Origin: JACVRM01 sp963817375
GTDB taxonomy: Bacteria; Actinomycetota; Thermoleophilia; Gaiellales; Gaiellaceae
Assembly: GCA_963817375.1 (NCBI GenBank)
Contig: CAWFOB010000005.1
Location: forward strand, 248,001 to 312,000
Reading direction: 5' to 3'
Length of the DNA: 64,000 nucleotides
This document shows positions 1 to 9,496 of the stretch, piece after piece. The stretch's first letter is position 1. Each line of letters begins with the position of its first letter. Under the pieces are notes generated by a model, which did not search any database, was not told the origin of the DNA, and saw only the letters and a list, made by a program, of their open reading frames with translations. A program made the position numbers and the translations under genes.

Positions 1-1437
1 TCGAGCCCGGGCTGCCCAGCCTGAGCTACCTGGCATTGCGCGACGCCCGCACGCTGACCGTGGCGACGTTCATCTCGCCCGACCGCCTCGGCTATCCGCC
101 CGCGAAGACGCAGCGCATGCGCCTGCTGACGCGCCTCGACGCGCTCGTCGCGACGTCGCCGCTGACCGCGGCCGCGGCGCAGGAGCGCTTTCCGGGCGAC
201 TACCACGTCGTGCCGCTCGGCGTGGATACCGAGCGGTTCAAGCCGGCCGGGAAGCAGAAGCTCGTCATCGCCGAGTGGCTCCCCGGCGAGCGCCTCCAGG
301 CCCGCTCCGTCGCCCGTGCCCTCCGGGAGCTCGACGACTGGGAGCTCGTCTTCCTGCGTACGAAGCCACTCGGCGGCCGGCCGCCCATGCCGCGCCGCCT
401 CGCGGGGCGCGTCCGCGTGCGGACGCTGCGCGACGGCGCCGCCCGGGCGCCGCTGTTCGGCGAGGCCGCGATCTTCGTGCCGTCGCACTCCGGCCTCCCA
501 CGCGCCCTCCTCGAGGCGAAGTCCGCGGGCGCGGCGATCGCCGCCCCGCCCGGCGTCGCCACCCAGCCCGAGCTGGCCGGCGCCGCCGTCGCGCGCCTGA
601 CCGAAGATGCCGCCCTGCGCGAGCGCCTCGGCAAAGAGGCCCGCCGCGACGCCGAGCGCGAGTCGTTCGCCGTTGTGGCGCGTGAGCTCGACGACCTGTA
701 CGGCGGCCTCGCCGGGCGCCGCCGGCCCACCCTGCCGAGCGCCGCGGCGCACACCGACGACGAGTGGATCGTCGACCTGCACATGCACACCTCCTGGTCG
801 CACGACTGCACGATCCCCCCGGTCCGAGCTGCTCGACCACGCCGAGGAGATCGGCCTGGGGGCAATCGCAGTCACCGACCACAACGTCTTCGGCGGCGCG
901 CTCGAGGCGGCCGAGCTCGCGCGCGACCGCCGCCTCACCGTCATTCCCGGCGAGGAGGTCAAGACCGACGGCCAGGGCGAGGTCATCGGCCTCTTCCTGA
1001 GCGAGGAGATCCCCCGCGGCATGTCGTTCGCCGCGACGATCGCCGCGATCCGGTCGCAGGGCGGCATCGTCTACCTCCCCCACCCGTTCGACCGCCTGCA
1101 CGCCATCCCTGACCCCACGACGCTGCACCGGCACCTCGGCGACATCGACGTCTTCGAGGTCTACAACGCGCGGCTCCTCTTCGAGACGTACAACGACGAG
1201 GCGCTCCGCTTCGCGCGCAAGTACCGCCTGACCATGGGTGCCGGCTCCGACGCGCACGTCCTTCAGGGGGTCGGCACCGGCGCGCTGCGGATGCGGCCGT
1301 TCGACGGGCCGGAGCAGTTCCTCGAGAACCTCAAGACGGCCGAGGTGCTGCGGCGCCCGAAGTCACTGGCCTACCTGCAGAGCCTGAAGTGGGTCGCCCA
1401 GGTCAAGGACCGGCTCGGCGCCGGGGAACCGGTGTAG
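1..1437 (+). CDS. Glycosyltransferase-PHP phosphoesterase fusion, 5' partial, one frameshift
   Basis: The frame is open from the left edge, so the N-terminus is missing. The first ~250 visible residues look like the C-terminal half of a GT4-type glycosyltransferase (motifs VVPLGVDTERF and EAAIFVPSHSGLPRALLEA). The last ~215 residues form a PHP-type metal phosphoesterase domain: DLHMHTSWSHD, AVTDHNVFGG, PGEEVKT, LPHPFD and GSDAH supply the usual His/Asp/Glu metal ligands. The frame changes by +1 at about 821, where one extra G in a C/G run separates HDCTIPP from SELLDHAEEIG. Both halves are individually well conserved, so I take this as an indel in a single fusion gene. PHP domains hydrolyse phosphoesters; the substrate is unknown. 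Cell-envelope sugar chemistry is an inference from the transferase part. Confidence 0.75.
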
Positions 1438-1546
1438 GACTCGCTCCAGGGGAATCGCGGCCAATCGCGAATCAGGCAACGTGGATCCCGATACCGCCGA
1501 CCTCGAGGGCAGGAGGCGCCCTGCCCGCACGCAACTAGAAGGCGCC

Positions 1547-2131
1547 GTGGGATCCTCCAACGACGAGATCTACGACCGGTATCTCGGCAAGGCGATCCGC
1601 GAGATCAACGAGCTGGGCGACGAGATCACGCGCGCCTCCGGCGACCGCACCCCGGTGCTCGGCTCCGGGCACCCGCTCGCCGACGTGCTGATGCTGAAGT
1701 GGTCGCCGCAGCGCAGCGAGACGCAGGAGGGCGTCGCCTTCTTCGGCCGCGCCGGCCAGGCGATCCTCAAGTCCCTGCAACGGCTGCGGGTCGACCCGAT
1801 GGCCGTGTACGGGACGAACTGCGTGAAGTTCGAGGGTGCCGACGCCGACGAGACGGCCGAGGCGTGGCTCACGCAGGAGCTCCACATCGTCCAGCCGAAG
1901 CTGGTCATCGTCATGGGCGAGCGAGCCCTCGCCCTTCTGAACGCGCTCGACTTCCCGCTCTCGAGCAAGGTCGAGAACACGCCCGGCGAGATCCAGCAGC
2001 TCACGGCGACGATCGGAGCGCTGGTGACGCCCGACGTCGACGAATCGCTCGACGAGGCGCCCGCGAAGACGGCCTTCTGGAACGCCTTCCGCGCGCTCGG
2101 CCCATGGTGGGCCGCGCTGCCGCCGTACTAG
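1547..2131 (+). CDS. Uracil-DNA glycosylase superfamily protein with degenerate active-site motif
   Basis: A protein of about 194 residues with the UDG-superfamily pattern. EGVAFFGRAGQAILKSL followed by VYGTNCVKF matches the family-4/5 core (FVGPAG...TNAVK), and PKLVIVMGERALALLN matches the next strand-helix. The usual catalytic GEAPG-type motif is replaced by KWSPQ, and I see no C-terminal HPS-type motif. It may therefore bind DNA or act differently from classical UDGs. The GTG at 1547 has AGAAGG four bases upstream and precedes the conserved NDEIYDRYLGKAI segment; a GTG at 1481 in the same frame would add 22 poorly coding-like residues. Stand-alone gene between the PHP fusion and a membrane protein. 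Function in base-excision repair is inference only. Confidence 0.7.
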   Translation: MGSSNDEIYDRYLGKAIREINELGDEITRASGDRTPVLGSGHPLADVLMLKWSPQRSETQEGVAFFGRAGQAILKSLQRLRVDPMAVYGTNCVKFEGADADETAEAWLTQELHIVQPKLVIVMGERALALLNALDFPLSSKVENTPGEIQQLTATIGALVTPDVDESLDEAPAKTAFWNAFRALGPWWAALPPY

Positions 2132-2150
2132 CGTCCGCTCTAATGCGGCA

Positions 2151-2898
2151 GTGAACGTCGTCGCCGCGAACCGCTTCGGCCGCGCGCCGGCGTTGTGGGT
2201 CGGCATCGCGCTGATCGTCGCGGCGCTCGCCGTCTACTACGCCTTCTCGGACTCCTTCCGCAACCTCTCGCTCTGGGGCGACACGGCGTTCATCGCGCTC
2301 GTCCTCATGCCGGCCGTGTTCGCCCTCGTCTACTTCGCGCTGCCGCTGCGCCGCAAGCACGGCGTGGCCCTCGTCGCGGTCGCGTTCGGCGTGCTGGCGG
2401 TCATCCTGGAGGTGGCGAACCTCGACACGCTCGCCAACTTCGCGAAGCTCGCGACGATGACGCTGCTCGCGTTCTGGTTCCTGACCTTCTTCGAGCGGCT
2501 CTCGTGGGTGGTGCTCGTCGCGGCGCTGATCCCGTGGATCGACGCCTACTCGGTCTGGCGCGGCCCGACGCACCACATCGTCACCAAGCAGCGCAACGTC
2601 TTCGACACGCTGTCCTTTGCGTTCCCCGTCCCCGGCGAGCACGCGTCCGCGAACCTCGGGCTCCCCGACCTGCTCTTCTTCGCGCTGTTCCTCGGCCGCC
2701 GCGGCGCGCTGGAAGCTGCGCGTCGGCTGGACCTGGCTGGCCATGGTGCTGTCGTTCGGCGCGACGATGGCGATCGCCGTGCAGTGGGACGTGAACGGCC
2801 TGCCGGCGCTGCCCGGGATCTCGATCGCCTTCCTCGCCGTGAACGCGGATCTCATCTGGCGTGACCTGCGCCGACCGCGGCCCGAGCCGGCGACCTGA
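2151..2898 (+). CDS. Polytopic membrane protein of unknown function, one frameshift
   Basis: Roughly 248 residues with seven or eight hydrophobic segments (for example ALWVGIALIVAALAVYYAF, TAFIALVLMPAVFALVYF, ATMTLLAFWFLTFFERL, and near the end TWLAMVLSFGATMAIAVQW). The frame changes by +1 at about 2697 through one extra base in GGCCGCCGCGGCG; before it the protein reads LLFFALFLG and after it AARWKLRVGWTWL. A GTG start at 2151 lies 20 bp after the UDG-like gene. The stop (2896-2898) abuts the GTG start of the next propeller gene with no gap, which suggests co-transcription. I do not recognise the family. Confidence 0.6.
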
Positions 2899-3862
2899 GT
2901 GCTGGGCCGCCGCCTCGCGATCCTCGCCGGTGCCGCAGTCGCGCTGCTCGCCATCGGTGCGGCGGTCACGTCGTCGCTGGGCGGCGGGCGCACGGGGCTC
3001 ACGAAGGTCGACCCCGACCACCTGGCGGTCATCGACCCGAAGAGCAACGTCATCACCGCGGAGGCCGCGGTCGGCGCCGGCCCCGGGCCGGTCGCGACCG
3101 GCGACGGGTCGGTCTGGGTCGGCAACACGGTCGACCGCACGCTCACGCACCTCGACCTCCGCTCGGGCGCGCCGCTCGGGACGATCTCGCTCGCGAACCG
3201 CACGCCGACGGGTCTGGCCGTCGGCGGCGGTGCCGTCTGGGTCGCGAACGGCCGTGTCGGGTCGCTCTCGTACATCGACCCCGGCTACGCGAAGGTGACG
3301 AAGATGCTGCCGCTCGCCGGGCCCTCGGGCGGCGGCACGGTCGCGCTGGGCGGCGGCTCGGTCTGGGCGGCGTTCGGCGACTCGACGCTCGCCCGGGTCG
3401 ACCCGGATACCCGGACAGCCGCTCGGCAAGGACCTCACGCGCTCGATCCCTTCCGGGATCGTTTACGCACTCGGCTCGCTCTGGCTGGCGAACACGAGCG
3501 ACGAGACGGTGACCCGCTTCGACCCGGCGACGTTCACGCAGGGGCCTGCGGCGCGGATCCCGATCGGGCGGCAGCCCGTCGCGATCGCCTACGGGGAGGG
3601 CGCGCTCTGGACGGCGAACGCCGACCACACCGTGACGCGGATCGACCCAGCGTCGCACGCCACGGCGATCATCCGCGTCGGCGTGACGCCGGCCGGCATC
3701 GCGGCCGGCGAGGGCGCCGTCTGGGTCGCCGGCACGAACGGCATCGTGGCGCGGATCGACCCCGGAGAGCGGCGCGTGGTCAAGCGCATCCGGCTCGGCA
3801 ATCCGGCCGCAGGCATCGCCGTCGGCGGCGGCTCCGTCTGGGTCTCCGTTCCGGGACGCTGA
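2899..3862 (+). CDS. Membrane-anchored seven-bladed beta-propeller protein, one frameshift
   Basis: An N-terminal uncleaved anchor (RRLAILAGAAVALLAIGAAV) is followed by seven blade repeats, each ending in a VW/LW motif (VWVG, VWVA, VWAA, LWLA, LWTA, VWVA, VWVS) and containing RIDP-type turns. This is the Vgb/NHL/YVTN-like propeller pattern, probably extracellytoplasmic. The frame changes by +1 at about 3416 in GATACCC, between blades 3 and 4. The propeller is clearly homologous to those at the C-termini of the next two genes, where it is fused to signalling domains. This copy has no cytoplasmic output, so it may be a free ligand-binding version. GTG start directly after the preceding stop. 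The ligand is unknown. Confidence 0.65.
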
Positions 3863-3899
3863 CGTGCACCGGCGGCCCGCCGGTGCGAAAGTTGCCGTG

Positions 3900-5468
3900 A
3901 TGGACGACCTCCCGCGCGGCGCCGTCACCTTTCTCTTCACGGATATCGAGGGGTCGACGCGCCTGGTGAAACAGCTCCGCGACGGGTACGGCGAGGTGCT
4001 CGCCGTGCACCAGCGGCTCCTGCGCGAAGCGTTCGCGCAGCACGGCGGGCACGAGATCGACACGCAGGGCGACGCGTTCTTCGTCGTCTTCGCGAGCGCG
4101 CGGGAAGCCCTGCTCGCCGCCGTGGAAGGCCAGCGGGCGCTGTCCGGCTACCCGTGGCCGGATGGCTCCGAGGTCAGGGTTCGCATGGGCGTTCACACCG
4201 GTCAGGCGGCGCCGGTCGACGGCCGCTACACCGGGATGGCCGTTCACCGGGCGGCCCGCATCGCGGCGGCCGCCCATGGCGGCCAGGTGCTCGTCTCGCA
4301 GGCGACCCAGACGCTGCTCGAGGACGAAGAGGAGGACCTGTCGGTCGGCCTGCGCGATCTCGGCGCGCAGCGCCTCAAGGACCTCGACCGCCCGTCCACC
4401 TCTACCAGGTCGCAGGGCCCGGGGCTGGAGGCCGAGTTCCCGCCGGTGCGCGGCGAGGACGACGCGCCGCCGGCCGCCGAGCCGCCGCTGCCGTGTACCG
4501 GCGCAACGCGCTCGCGCTCGCTGCAATCGCTCGTCGCGCTGATCCTCGCCGCCGTGCTCGCGGTCGTCCTCGTCACGCGCGGAGGCGGCAGCTCGTCCAT
4601 CGTCGAGCCGAACAGGGTCGGGGCGATCGATCCCGGCTCGAACAGGATCGTCGAGCAGGTAGACGTCGGCCTCGGGCCCGGGCCGCTCGCGGTCGGCAAC
4701 GGCTTCGTCTGGGTCGGGAACGTCGACGACCGCAACCGGATCGTGACGCGGATCCGCCTGGCGACGCATGCGAACGACGGCACGGTTCCCATCGACAATC
4801 GAACGCCGACGGGAATCACCGCCGGGCCGCTCGGAGTCTGGGTCGCCGAGGGACGTGTCGGAGCGCTTGCCCGGATCGACCCCCAGTTCGGGCAGATGGT
4901 TGCGACGAAGGAGGTCGCACGGCCATCGACCAACGGGTCCGTGACGACGGGCGGCGGCTCGGTGTGGGCGGTCTACGGCGAGTCGACGCTCGTCCGGGTC
5001 AGCCCCGTCACCAACGAAACCCTCGGCACGGGCGTCGTCGGCGGGAGGCCTAGGGGCGTCGTCTTCGCGAACGGGCTCGTCTGGGTCGTGACCGCGACTC
5101 CGGCGCAGGTCAACGGCTACAGCCCGGGAACGTTCGACCAGGGGCCCGTTACGGGCCCGTTCTCCGTCGCCCAGCAGCCGGTCGGGATCGCCTACGACTA
5201 CGGCAACCTCTGGGTGGCCAGCGGGGACGGCAATGTCACCAGGATCGACCCGAAGACCACCGACTCGGAGACGATCGCCGTGGGCGGGCAGCCGACGGCC
5301 ATCACGACGGGCGAGGGCGCCGTCTGGGTCACGAGCGAGGACGGGAAGGTCTTCCGCATCGACCCGTCGCAGCGCAAGCTCGTGAAGACGATCGACGTGG
5401 GCAACCCGGCCTACGGGATCGCCGTCGGCGGTGGGCTCGTCTGGTTCTCCGTGCAGGCGCCCGCGTAG
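3900..5468 (+). CDS. Class III nucleotidyl cyclase domain-TM-beta-propeller protein
   Basis: Residues ~5-165 form a class III cyclase homology domain: FLFTDIEGSTRL contains the first metal Asp and IDTQGDAFFVVF the second. The segment that normally reads VNxAARI is VHRAARIAAAAHGG, so the catalytic Asn is His and the product or activity is uncertain. A transmembrane helix (~residues 210-230, LVALILAAVLAVVLVT) leads to a seven-bladed propeller (VWVG, VWVA, VWAV, VWVV, LWVA, VWVT, VWFS), expected outside the membrane. Around 4393-4515 the frame appears to slip and return: the expected RPVHLYQVAGPG is in another frame, as is YRRNALALAAI, so small compensating indels are likely. The ATG at 3900 begins the conserved domain. 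Inferred role: signal propeller controlling an intracellular cyclase-like module. Confidence 0.75.
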   Translation: MDDLPRGAVTFLFTDIEGSTRLVKQLRDGYGEVLAVHQRLLREAFAQHGGHEIDTQGDAFFVVFASAREALLAAVEGQRALSGYPWPDGSEVRVRMGVHTGQAAPVDGRYTGMAVHRAARIAAAAHGGQVLVSQATQTLLEDEEEDLSVGLRDLGAQRLKDLDRPSTSTRSQGPGLEAEFPPVRGEDDAPPAAEPPLPCTGATRSRSLQSLVALILAAVLAVVLVTRGGGSSSIVEPNRVGAIDPGSNRIVEQVDVGLGPGPLAVGNGFVWVGNVDDRNRIVTRIRLATHANDGTVPIDNRTPTGITAGPLGVWVAEGRVGALARIDPQFGQMVATKEVARPSTNGSVTTGGGSVWAVYGESTLVRVSPVTNETLGTGVVGGRPRGVVFANGLVWVVTATPAQVNGYSPGTFDQGPVTGPFSVAQQPVGIAYDYGNLWVASGDGNVTRIDPKTTDSETIAVGGQPTAITTGEGAVWVTSEDGKVFRIDPSQRKLVKTIDVGNPAYGIAVGGGLVWFSVQAPA

Positions 5469-5548
5469 CCCTGCCGATTGCTCGATGCTCGGCTCTCGCG
5501 CGAGAAAGAATGTCTGCGACGCCTCCAAACGGCGCTGACAGGAGGGTG

Positions 5549-7816
5549 ATGGAGTTCCGGGTGCTGGGCCCGCTGGAGGTTCGTGACGGCGAGCGCTCGT
5601 TGCCGCTGGCGGGTGCGAAGCAACGGGCGTTGCTGGCGTTGCTGCTCGTCAACGCGAATCGCGTGGTCTCGCGCGATCGAATGATCGACGAGCTGTGGGG
5701 AGAGCGGCCGCCCGAGACCGCGGTCCAGAGCCTGCAGGTGTACGTGTCGCGGCTGCGCAAGTTGCTGCCGCCGGAGCGGCTGCTGACGCGGCCGCCGGGG
5801 TACCTGCTCGAGGTCGAGCCGGAGGAGCTGGACGTGCAGCGTTTCGAGCGGCTGCTCGCGGAGGGGCGGGCGGCAGCCGGCGACCCCGAGCATGCGTCGC
5901 GGCTGCTGCACGAGGCGCTGGCGCTCTGGCGCGGGCCGCCGTTGGCGGAGTTTGCCTTCGATGGCTTCGCACAGGCGGAGATCGGCCGGCTGGAGGACTT
6001 GCGGCTGGCGGCGGTGGAGGAGCGCGTGGAGGCCGATCTCGCCCTGGCCCGGCCGGCGGAGCTGATCGGTGAGCTCGAGGCGTTGGTGGCCGAGCATCCG
6101 CACCGGGAGCGGCTGCGTGGCCAGCTGATGTTGGCGCTGTATCGCTCGGGCCGGCAGGCGGAGGCGCTCGCGGCCTACCAGGCTGCCCGCCGCGCGCTCG
6201 TGGACGAGCTCGGGATCGAGCCGAGCGCGGGCCTGCAACGGCTCGAGAAGCAGATCCTCACCCAGGACGAGGAGCTCGATCTTGCCCGGCAGATGGTCGC
6301 ACAGCCCTCGAGGGCGCCGACACCTGCGCTCGAGCGCAAAACCGTCACGGTGCTGTTCGCCGATCTCGCGATGGCAGACGAGGCGGAGAAGGACCCGGAG
6401 CAGGCGGGTGTTTTCTTCGACCGCATCCACGACGAGGCGGCGGCGGAGATCGAAGCGGCCGGCGGCACGATCGAGAAAGGCCTCGCGGGTGCGTTGCTCG
6501 CCACCTTCGGAGCGGAGACGGCACGCCAGGAAGACCACGCCCTCCGTGCGGTCAGCGCCGCGCTCGCTGCACGCAACCGGCTGGCAGGCGTGTTCGGCGA
6601 GACGTTGTCGCTGCGCATGGGCGTCGCCAGCGGCGAGGTGATCCTCGGCCGGCCGGGCTCGTTCGTGACCGGCACTCCGGTCGCCGAGGCGGCGCGGCTC
6701 GTCCGCTTCGCCCAGCCCGGAGAGGTCGTCGTCGGCGACCGCGCCGCGACCGCGACCGCCGGCGCGTTCGAGCTGCAGCAGCGCGACGGCGCCTACGTGC
6801 TCGTTGGAGGGCTCGCGCCGACCCGATCCCCGGCGCAGATCGCGCGCCGGCGCAAACGACGGCGGCTGCTCGCGCTCGTGGGCGGAGCGCTCGTCCTGGC
6901 CGCGAGCGCGGTGGCGATCGTCCACGCGACACGTCCTACCGTCATCACGGTGCCGCCCAACGCGGTCGGCATTATCGACCCGAAGACGAACAGGATCGTC
7001 GGCCAGGTGCCTGTCGGTATCGGCCCCGGCCCGGTCGCGGTGGGAAACGGCTACGTCTGGGTCGGCATCGACGACGACCGCAACCGGATCGTGTGGCGGA
7101 TCGACCTGCGCACACATGCGAACGCGGGCACGGTCCCGATCGACAACGCGACGCCCACCGGGATCACCGCGGGTGGCCTCGGGGTCTGGGTCGCCGAGGG
7201 GCGTGTCGGGCGGCTTGCCCGCATCGACCCCCAGTACGGACGCGTGGTTGCGACGAAAGACGTTGCACGCCCGTCGGGATATGGCTACGTGACGACGGGC
7301 GGCGGCTCCGTGTGGGCCGTGTACGGCGAGTCGACGCTCGCACGGGTCAGCCCCGCGACCAACGAGGTGCTCGACCGGGGTGTCGCCGGCTATAGGCCGA
7401 TGGGCGTCGTCTACGCGAATGGGCTTGTGTGGGTGCTGACCACGAGCCCGCCCGAGGTCAACGGCTTCAGGCCGGCGACGTTCGATCAGGAGCCCGTGAT
7501 CGGCCCGTTCTCAGTGGGCGAGCACCCGGTCGGGATCGCCTACGGCTACGGCGCTCTCTGGGTGGCCAACGGGGAGGGGACGGTCAGCAGGATCGACCCG
7601 ACCTCGCGCGGCACGAGGACGATCGACGTGGGCGGCCGGCCCACAGCCGTCGCGACCGGCGCCGGCGCAGTCTGGGTCACGAGCGCGGACGGCAAGGTCT
7701 TCCGCATCGACCCGGCGCAGCGCCGGGTTGTCAAGACGATCGACGTGGGCAACCCGGTCGTCGGGGTCGCGGCCGGCGGCGGCCTCGTCTGGTTCTCCGT
7801 CCAGGCGCCCGCGTAG
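5549..7816 (+). CDS. SARP/BTAD regulator with pseudo-cyclase domain, TM helix and beta-propeller
   Basis: An intact protein of ~755 residues. Residues 1-90 are an OmpR-like winged helix typical of SARP/AfsR regulators (starts MEFRVLGPLEVRDGE) and ~95-245 a BTAD domain. Residues ~270-420 are cyclase-like (VTVLFADLA), but the second metal site reads KGLAGALLATFG instead of KGDG-type, so a catalytic Asp is missing. A TM helix (LLALVGGALVLAASAVAIV) is followed by a seven-bladed propeller very similar to the preceding gene's. The ATG at 5549 is preferred because AGGAGG lies just upstream and it matches the usual SARP N-terminus; an ATG at 5510 would add 13 residues. A DNA-binding domain tethered to a membrane sensor implies one-component transmembrane regulation. 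Target genes are unknown. Confidence 0.85.
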   Translation: MEFRVLGPLEVRDGERSLPLAGAKQRALLALLLVNANRVVSRDRMIDELWGERPPETAVQSLQVYVSRLRKLLPPERLLTRPPGYLLEVEPEELDVQRFERLLAEGRAAAGDPEHASRLLHEALALWRGPPLAEFAFDGFAQAEIGRLEDLRLAAVEERVEADLALARPAELIGELEALVAEHPHRERLRGQLMLALYRSGRQAEALAAYQAARRALVDELGIEPSAGLQRLEKQILTQDEELDLARQMVAQPSRAPTPALERKTVTVLFADLAMADEAEKDPEQAGVFFDRIHDEAAAEIEAAGGTIEKGLAGALLATFGAETARQEDHALRAVSAALAARNRLAGVFGETLSLRMGVASGEVILGRPGSFVTGTPVAEAARLVRFAQPGEVVVGDRAATATAGAFELQQRDGAYVLVGGLAPTRSPAQIARRRKRRRLLALVGGALVLAASAVAIVHATRPTVITVPPNAVGIIDPKTNRIVGQVPVGIGPGPVAVGNGYVWVGIDDDRNRIVWRIDLRTHANAGTVPIDNATPTGITAGGLGVWVAEGRVGRLARIDPQYGRVVATKDVARPSGYGYVTTGGGSVWAVYGESTLARVSPATNEVLDRGVAGYRPMGVVYANGLVWVLTTSPPEVNGFRPATFDQEPVIGPFSVGEHPVGIAYGYGALWVANGEGTVSRIDPTSRGTRTIDVGGRPTAVATGAGAVWVTSADGKVFRIDPAQRRVVKTIDVGNPVVGVAAGGGLVWFSVQAPA

Positions 7817-7820
7817 AGCG

Positions 7821-9428
7821 CTACTTCAGGCAGGCCGCTGTCAGGTCGAACGTCGGCCGGAGGACGATGCAGCCGACGCGCTTGGAGACGAACGTCGCCT
7901 CGCCGTCGAAGGACACCGCGATTCGCGGCGCCACGTCGCGCGCGATCCGCACGTCGAGGTCACCGAAGGCCCGGGCGCGCGCGCTTCCGCTCTTGAGTGC
8001 CGCCCCTCGCAGGAGGGCGTCGTACTTCGGTGACCTGAAGTAGCCCACGTTGGTCGAGCCGATGTAGCGGCTGTCGAACATGGCACCCGTGTACTGGAAC
8101 GGATCGATGTAGTCCGGGGTCCACGGGGTGAAGAGGATGTCGAACCGCGCCTGCGGCCTCGCGGCGGCGGGGAACATCGCGGTGGGCGGGAACAACTTCA
8201 CCTCGACGTCGAGCCCGATCGCCTTCATGTTCCGCTTCACGATCTGGGCGGCGGCACGAGCGGGCGGGACGTCGTAGGTCCAGAGCACCGCCTTCCCACC
8301 CCTGAGGTGACCTCTGGCGAGCAATCTGGCCTTCGCAACGTTCGGACCGTTCAGGGGATAGAGGTGCGCGTCCTTGAAGCCGGGCATGCCCGGCGGCAGG
8401 TACTGATCCGTCGCCGTCCCGCTCCCGGCTTCGTGGACGAGTTTCGCGCGGTCGATGGCGAAGTTCACCGCACGCCGCAGGGCGAGGTTGTCGCGGAACA
8501 GCGGGCCCTGCCAGGTTCAGCGTGAACGACCTCGCCGAGAGACCGGGCTTGACGAAGAAACTGCGACCCGTTGATCCCGTACTTCCGGACGAGCCCCGCC
8601 GCAGGGTCGTAACCAGCACGGCGGGCAGACCCATCCCCAGTCCGCCTGGCCCTTTTCGATCCGATCGAGCACCTCGCCGGGCGAACTCGGCCGAGACGTC
8701 GATGACGTACCGGTCGACGTGGTGCGGCCGGTTGCCGCCGTAGTAGCGGTTCCGGTCGAGCACGATGCGCTTCCCGCGGATGTACTCCGAGACGTAGTAG
8801 GGCCCCGACCCGGCATAGGCGCCCACTCCCTCGGGGTCGGGCGGGAGGTTGGGCGGCACGGCGCAGTAGAGCGGACATTGTCGTCTGCGCGGGAGAAGTC
8901 GGGAGCCGGGTGAACAAACCGCACGACGAGGTGGTTGCCGTTGGCGACGACCCCGGAGGCTGTCTTGGCTCGCCCGTCGAGCACTGCCTGCGCGCCGACT
9001 ATGTCACGCAGGGAGTCGACGGCCCATGCGTGCATCGACGGATCGAGCGAGCGGTTGATCGCGTGTGCGAACGCGTTCGCGCGAACGGCAGTCCCGTCGC
9101 TGAAGCGGAATCCAGAACGGAGAGTGAAGCTGTACGTCCTGCCGCCGTTGGAGACGCGCGGGAAGGCGGCGGCGACCTCGGGGACGAGGCGGAGCCCGGC
9201 CGGCGGCGCCCTGTCGGGGTAGCGCATCAGTTGTGCGCAGGTGGGGTCGAGAACGAGGCCGTATGCGAGTGCCGGATCGACCGAGTCGTAGTCCGGTTCG
9301 AGGATGACGTTGAAGGTCCCGCCGCCGGCCGCTCTGGGCGCGCCCCGAGCGTCAGGCCGGACCGAGACGAGCGCGAGGGCTACGCCACCGACCAGCAGCA
9401 GGGCAAGCCCGAGATAACGCGGTTTCAC
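7821..9428 (-). CDS. ABC transporter solute-binding protein, family 5 (peptide/nickel type), several frameshifts
   Basis: Expected length ~535 residues. N-terminal signal/anchor (RYLGLALLLVGGVALALVS), then FNVILEPDYDSVDPALAY and a YSFTLRSGFRFSDGTAV segment typical of SBP_bac_5. The C-terminal half contains AVNFAIDRAKLV, LPPGMPGF and FDILFTPWTPDYIDPF, also typical. The frame is lost near 8893, 8878, 8690, 8640, 8570 and 8500 and regained each time in family-consistent sequence. It is either a heavily error-affected gene or a decaying one. GTG start at 9428 with GGAAGG upstream. It follows the rRNA methyltransferase by 68 bp and ends 4 bp from the convergent SARP gene. No permease or ATPase partner adjoins it, so the substrate is not deducible. 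Confidence 0.65.
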
Positions 9429-9496
9429 CGTCCTTCCAGCTCTTCCTCGGAGCCTTCCTACCTCATGGCCGCCGGAAAAGATAGGAACGGGCGACG

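Noticed and set aside
200..1257. Long open frames on the minus strand opposite the PHP fusion and many other genes
   Set aside because: In high-GC DNA the antisense frames of real genes stay open; these are low-complexity Arg/Ala/Gly/Pro-rich translations without motifs.
5549..7816. SARP gene as marker of an antibiotic biosynthetic cluster
   Set aside because: No synthase, tailoring enzyme or peptide precursor is nearby; SARP-type domains are common in non-cluster transmembrane regulators.
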